Assembly (NCBI GenBank): GCA_001509375.1
Contig: LGFT01000031.1
Location: 1-32,268, forward strand
Source: Methanothrix harundinacea
GTDB lineage: Archaea > Halobacteriota > Methanosarcinia > Methanotrichales > Methanotrichaceae
Direction of reading: 5' to 3'
Length of the DNA stretch: 32,268 nucleotides
The stretch's first letter is position 1. Each line of letters starts with the position of its first letter. The translations under genes were made by a program, and so were the position numbers. The notes under the pieces were generated by a model. It had not been told where the DNA came from, did not search any database, and saw only the letters and a list, made by a program, of their open reading frames with translations. This document shows positions 30,399 to 32,268 of the stretch, in pieces.

Positions 30399-31970
30399 CT
30401 GAAGGCCGGGCTGCGGGAGATCGTTGACGCCATCCTCTCAGGCGAGATATCCACCCAGGCGGAGCTGGAGAGGGTGAAGCGAAAAGCTGGAAGGGAGTAT
30501 GGCCTGCCCGGCCTTCCGAAGAACTCCGATATCCTGGCCGTGGCCGATGATGAAGAGCGAGACCAGCTGAAACTTCTGGTGAGAAAGCCGACCCGGACCC
30601 TCTCTGGAGTGGCGGTGGTGGCGGCGATGACCTCTCCAGCGCCGTGTCCTCACGGAGTCTGCATCCCCTGTCCCGGCGGCGTCGGCCGAAGGGACGGATG
30701 CCCCACGCCTCAGAGCTACACTGGAAGAGAGCCTGCAGCCCTCCGGGCGATCCAGCAAGAATACGACCCCTACCGCCAGGTAAAAACTCGCCTCCGCCAG
30801 CTCGCTGAGATCGGCCACCCCCTGGACAAGGTGGACCTGATAATCATGGGCGGGACGATCACCTCCAGGCCCCTCGGCTACCAATACTGGTTTGTAAAAA
30901 GGTGCCTGGAGGCGATGAACGAATATCCTCACCCTGACCGAGGATCTATTGGCTATGAGGCTGCAGCGCCTCGGAAGAGCTTCCGGGAGGTGGCCAGAGA
31001 GAACGAGTCGTCGAGGATCCGAAACGTCGGCACCACCTTCGAGACGAGGCCCGACTGGTGCAACCCCACCCACATCCGAAATATGCTCATTCTCGGAGGG
31101 ACCAAGGTGGAGTTGGGGGTCCAGTCCACCGACGACGACCTCCTCGCTCTTATGAGGCGGGGGCACACCGTCCACGACTCGATCGAGGCGAACCGGGCCC
31201 TCAGGGAGGCAGGGTTGAAGGTGGGGTTTCACATGATGCCGGGGCTTCCCGGATCCGACTTTCGGCGGGATTTGGCATCCTTCCAAGACCTCTTCGAGAG
31301 GGACGATTTCAGGCCTGACTACCTCAAGATCTATCCAGCCCTGGTGGTGGAGGGGACCGAACTCTACGACCGGTATCTCCGGGGTGAGTACTCCCCCCTG
31401 GAGGACGAGGAGGCTATAGAGCTGATATCCAGGTTGAAGGAGCTGATCCCCCCCTACACGAGGCTCCAGCGGGTCCAGAGGGATATCCCGGCCCCCGCGA
31501 TCGTGGCCGGCGTCAAGAAGAGCAACCTCCGCCAGCTGGCAAAGGAGAAGTTGGAGGGGAGGGGAGGAACTTGCCGCTGCATCAGATGCAGGGAAGCTGG
31601 CCTGCGGCGCGTTTCTGAGGACGCGGACGTCTCCTTGAAGGATCTAGCTTATCGGGCCTGTGGCGGGGAAGAGCGGTTCTTATCCCTCGAGGGCGAGGAC
31701 GGAACTCTGGCCGGCTTTCTGCGAATGAGGCTATCGGAGATAGCTCGCGTAAGGGAGCTTCACGTCTACGGCCCCATGACGCCCCTGGGAAAGAGGGGCG
31801 GCTGGCAGCACCGGGGGCATGGATCGGGGCTTCTCGCAGAGGCCGAAGAGATCGCCCGAGATGCAGGATACGATTACCTCGAGGTCACCAGCGGCATCGG
31901 AGCCAGGCCCTACTATCGAAGGCACGGCTACGATCTGATTGAGCCTTACATGGTCAAACACCTATGCTGA
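30399..31970 (+). CDS. elp3: archaeal Elp3, tRNA wobble-uridine modifying radical SAM/acetyltransferase (CTG start proposed)
   Basis: Makes the carboxymethyl group on uridine 34 of tRNAs, using radical SAM and acetyl-CoA chemistry in one chain. Cys83, 88 and 91 (CPHGVCIPC) bind the cluster, followed by PGGVGRRDGCPTPQSYTG, IIMGGT, and GLPGSDFRRDL. The C-terminal GNAT domain has QHRGHGSGL for acetyl-CoA and ARPYYRRHGY. The first canonical start is GTG 30474, but the family N-terminal helix (LREIVDAILSGEISTQAELE) is encoded before it in the same frame. There is no ATG, GTG or TTG back to a stop inside the nitroreductase gene. CTG 30399, seven bases after GAGG and two bases after the nitroreductase stop, fits best. 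CTG 30411 is an alternative. Confidence 0.92.
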   Translation: MKAGLREIVDAILSGEISTQAELERVKRKAGREYGLPGLPKNSDILAVADDEERDQLKLLVRKPTRTLSGVAVVAAMTSPAPCPHGVCIPCPGGVGRRDGCPTPQSYTGREPAALRAIQQEYDPYRQVKTRLRQLAEIGHPLDKVDLIIMGGTITSRPLGYQYWFVKRCLEAMNEYPHPDRGSIGYEAAAPRKSFREVARENESSRIRNVGTTFETRPDWCNPTHIRNMLILGGTKVELGVQSTDDDLLALMRRGHTVHDSIEANRALREAGLKVGFHMMPGLPGSDFRRDLASFQDLFERDDFRPDYLKIYPALVVEGTELYDRYLRGEYSPLEDEEAIELISRLKELIPPYTRLQRVQRDIPAPAIVAGVKKSNLRQLAKEKLEGRGGTCRCIRCREAGLRRVSEDADVSLKDLAYRACGGEERFLSLEGEDGTLAGFLRMRLSEIARVRELHVYGPMTPLGKRGGWQHRGHGSGLLAEAEEIARDAGYDYLEVTSGIGARPYYRRHGYDLIEPYMVKHLC

Positions 31971-32081
31971 CCCGATCACCAGATCCGGCTTTTCCCATGA
32001 ACAGCGGTTTCAAGTCCAAATCCTGGTCCAGACCTGAATTTTGCGTTCTCCCGGAGAAGGGGATTTAGAGCGGAGAGCATC

Positions 32082-32225
32082 TCAGCGTGGTGGGCATTCG
32101 GGGATGCAGTAAATCGCCAGAAGAAGCAAAACTGCCGCTGCGATCAAGATCAGATGGTTTCGAAACTTCCTCCATCCAAACTCAGCCGTAAGGGTCCCGA
32201 AACTGGAAGTTGATAGATAAACCAT
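32082..32225 (-). CDS. small single-span membrane protein
   Basis: ORF of 47 residues near the window edge. A polar N-terminal third (YLSTSSFGTLTAEFGWRKFRN) is followed by a clear membrane segment (LILIAAAVLLLLAIYC, about 25-40) and a short IPECPPR tail. The basic KFRN before the helix suggests an N-in orientation. An earlier in-frame ATG lies at 32234. An AT-rich stretch with AATAAATAAT upstream could be the promoter. No family recognised. The flanking 31971-32081 shows nothing. Confidence 0.45.
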   Translation of the reverse strand: MVYLSTSSFGTLTAEFGWRKFRNHLILIAAAVLLLLAIYCIPECPPR

Positions 32226-32268
32226 CAAAATCATCTCATCATTATTTATTGTTCTGACTTGCCTTAAT

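Overview
The window looks like a chromosomal segment of a methanogenic archaeon in the Methanosarcinia, most likely the Methanothrix (Methanosaeta) lineage. The lineage is inferred from several signals. There is a three-gene archaeal glutamate synthase, a separate biotin subunit of pyruvate carboxylase, a methanosarcinal-type duplicated S-layer domain and a secreted DUF3160 protein. An archaeal Ogg2-type glycosylase, an archaeal Elp3, GGTGA-type ribosome binding sites, leaderless genes behind TATA boxes and a GC-rich coding bias also fit. No rRNA, CRISPR array or prophage was seen.

Layout. Positions 1-3900 hold a secreted beta-helix protein with 33-bp tandem repeats, a lipoprotein glutaminyl cyclotransferase, a small CxxC-x17-CxxC zinc protein, a possible small ORF, a winged-helix regulator and a stand-alone FeoA. 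Positions 3933-5341 hold hisF and hisH. Positions 5444-13943 are one long minus-strand run: gltB1, gltB2, gltB3, a formate-dehydrogenase-like catalytic subunit, a four-cluster Fe-S protein, a ferredoxin with a zinc-ribbon tail, and a second formate-dehydrogenase-like catalytic subunit. A promoter with a palindrome and direct repeats lies in front, followed upstream by a frameshifted membrane-protein relic. Positions 14567-19158 hold two convergent secreted proteins (DUF3160 and S-layer). Positions 19282-23668 hold a QueG-like iron-sulfur protein, a short-chain dehydrogenase, and a DNA-repair group (Ogg2 glycosylase, DUF4130-like protein, radical SAM/HhH protein). An IS1634-type element abuts the start of the radical SAM gene. 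Positions 25463-28397 hold argB, pycB and a small winged-helix regulator. The rest holds tRNA-Arg(CCU), hisG, a nitroreductase, elp3 and a small membrane protein.

The most interesting system is the 5444-13943 run. It joins an N-assimilation enzyme that carries its own ferredoxin domain to two complete molybdopterin/[4Fe-4S] formate-dehydrogenase-like subunits and two Fe-S carriers. No F420- or NAD-binding subunit is encoded there, so a formate-to-ferredoxin-to-glutamate electron route can be proposed. A second theme is start codons. The first formate-dehydrogenase gene and elp3 both have family-conserved N-termini that lie upstream of any ATG, GTG or TTG. ATA and CTG are the best start candidates, each behind a plausible ribosome binding site.
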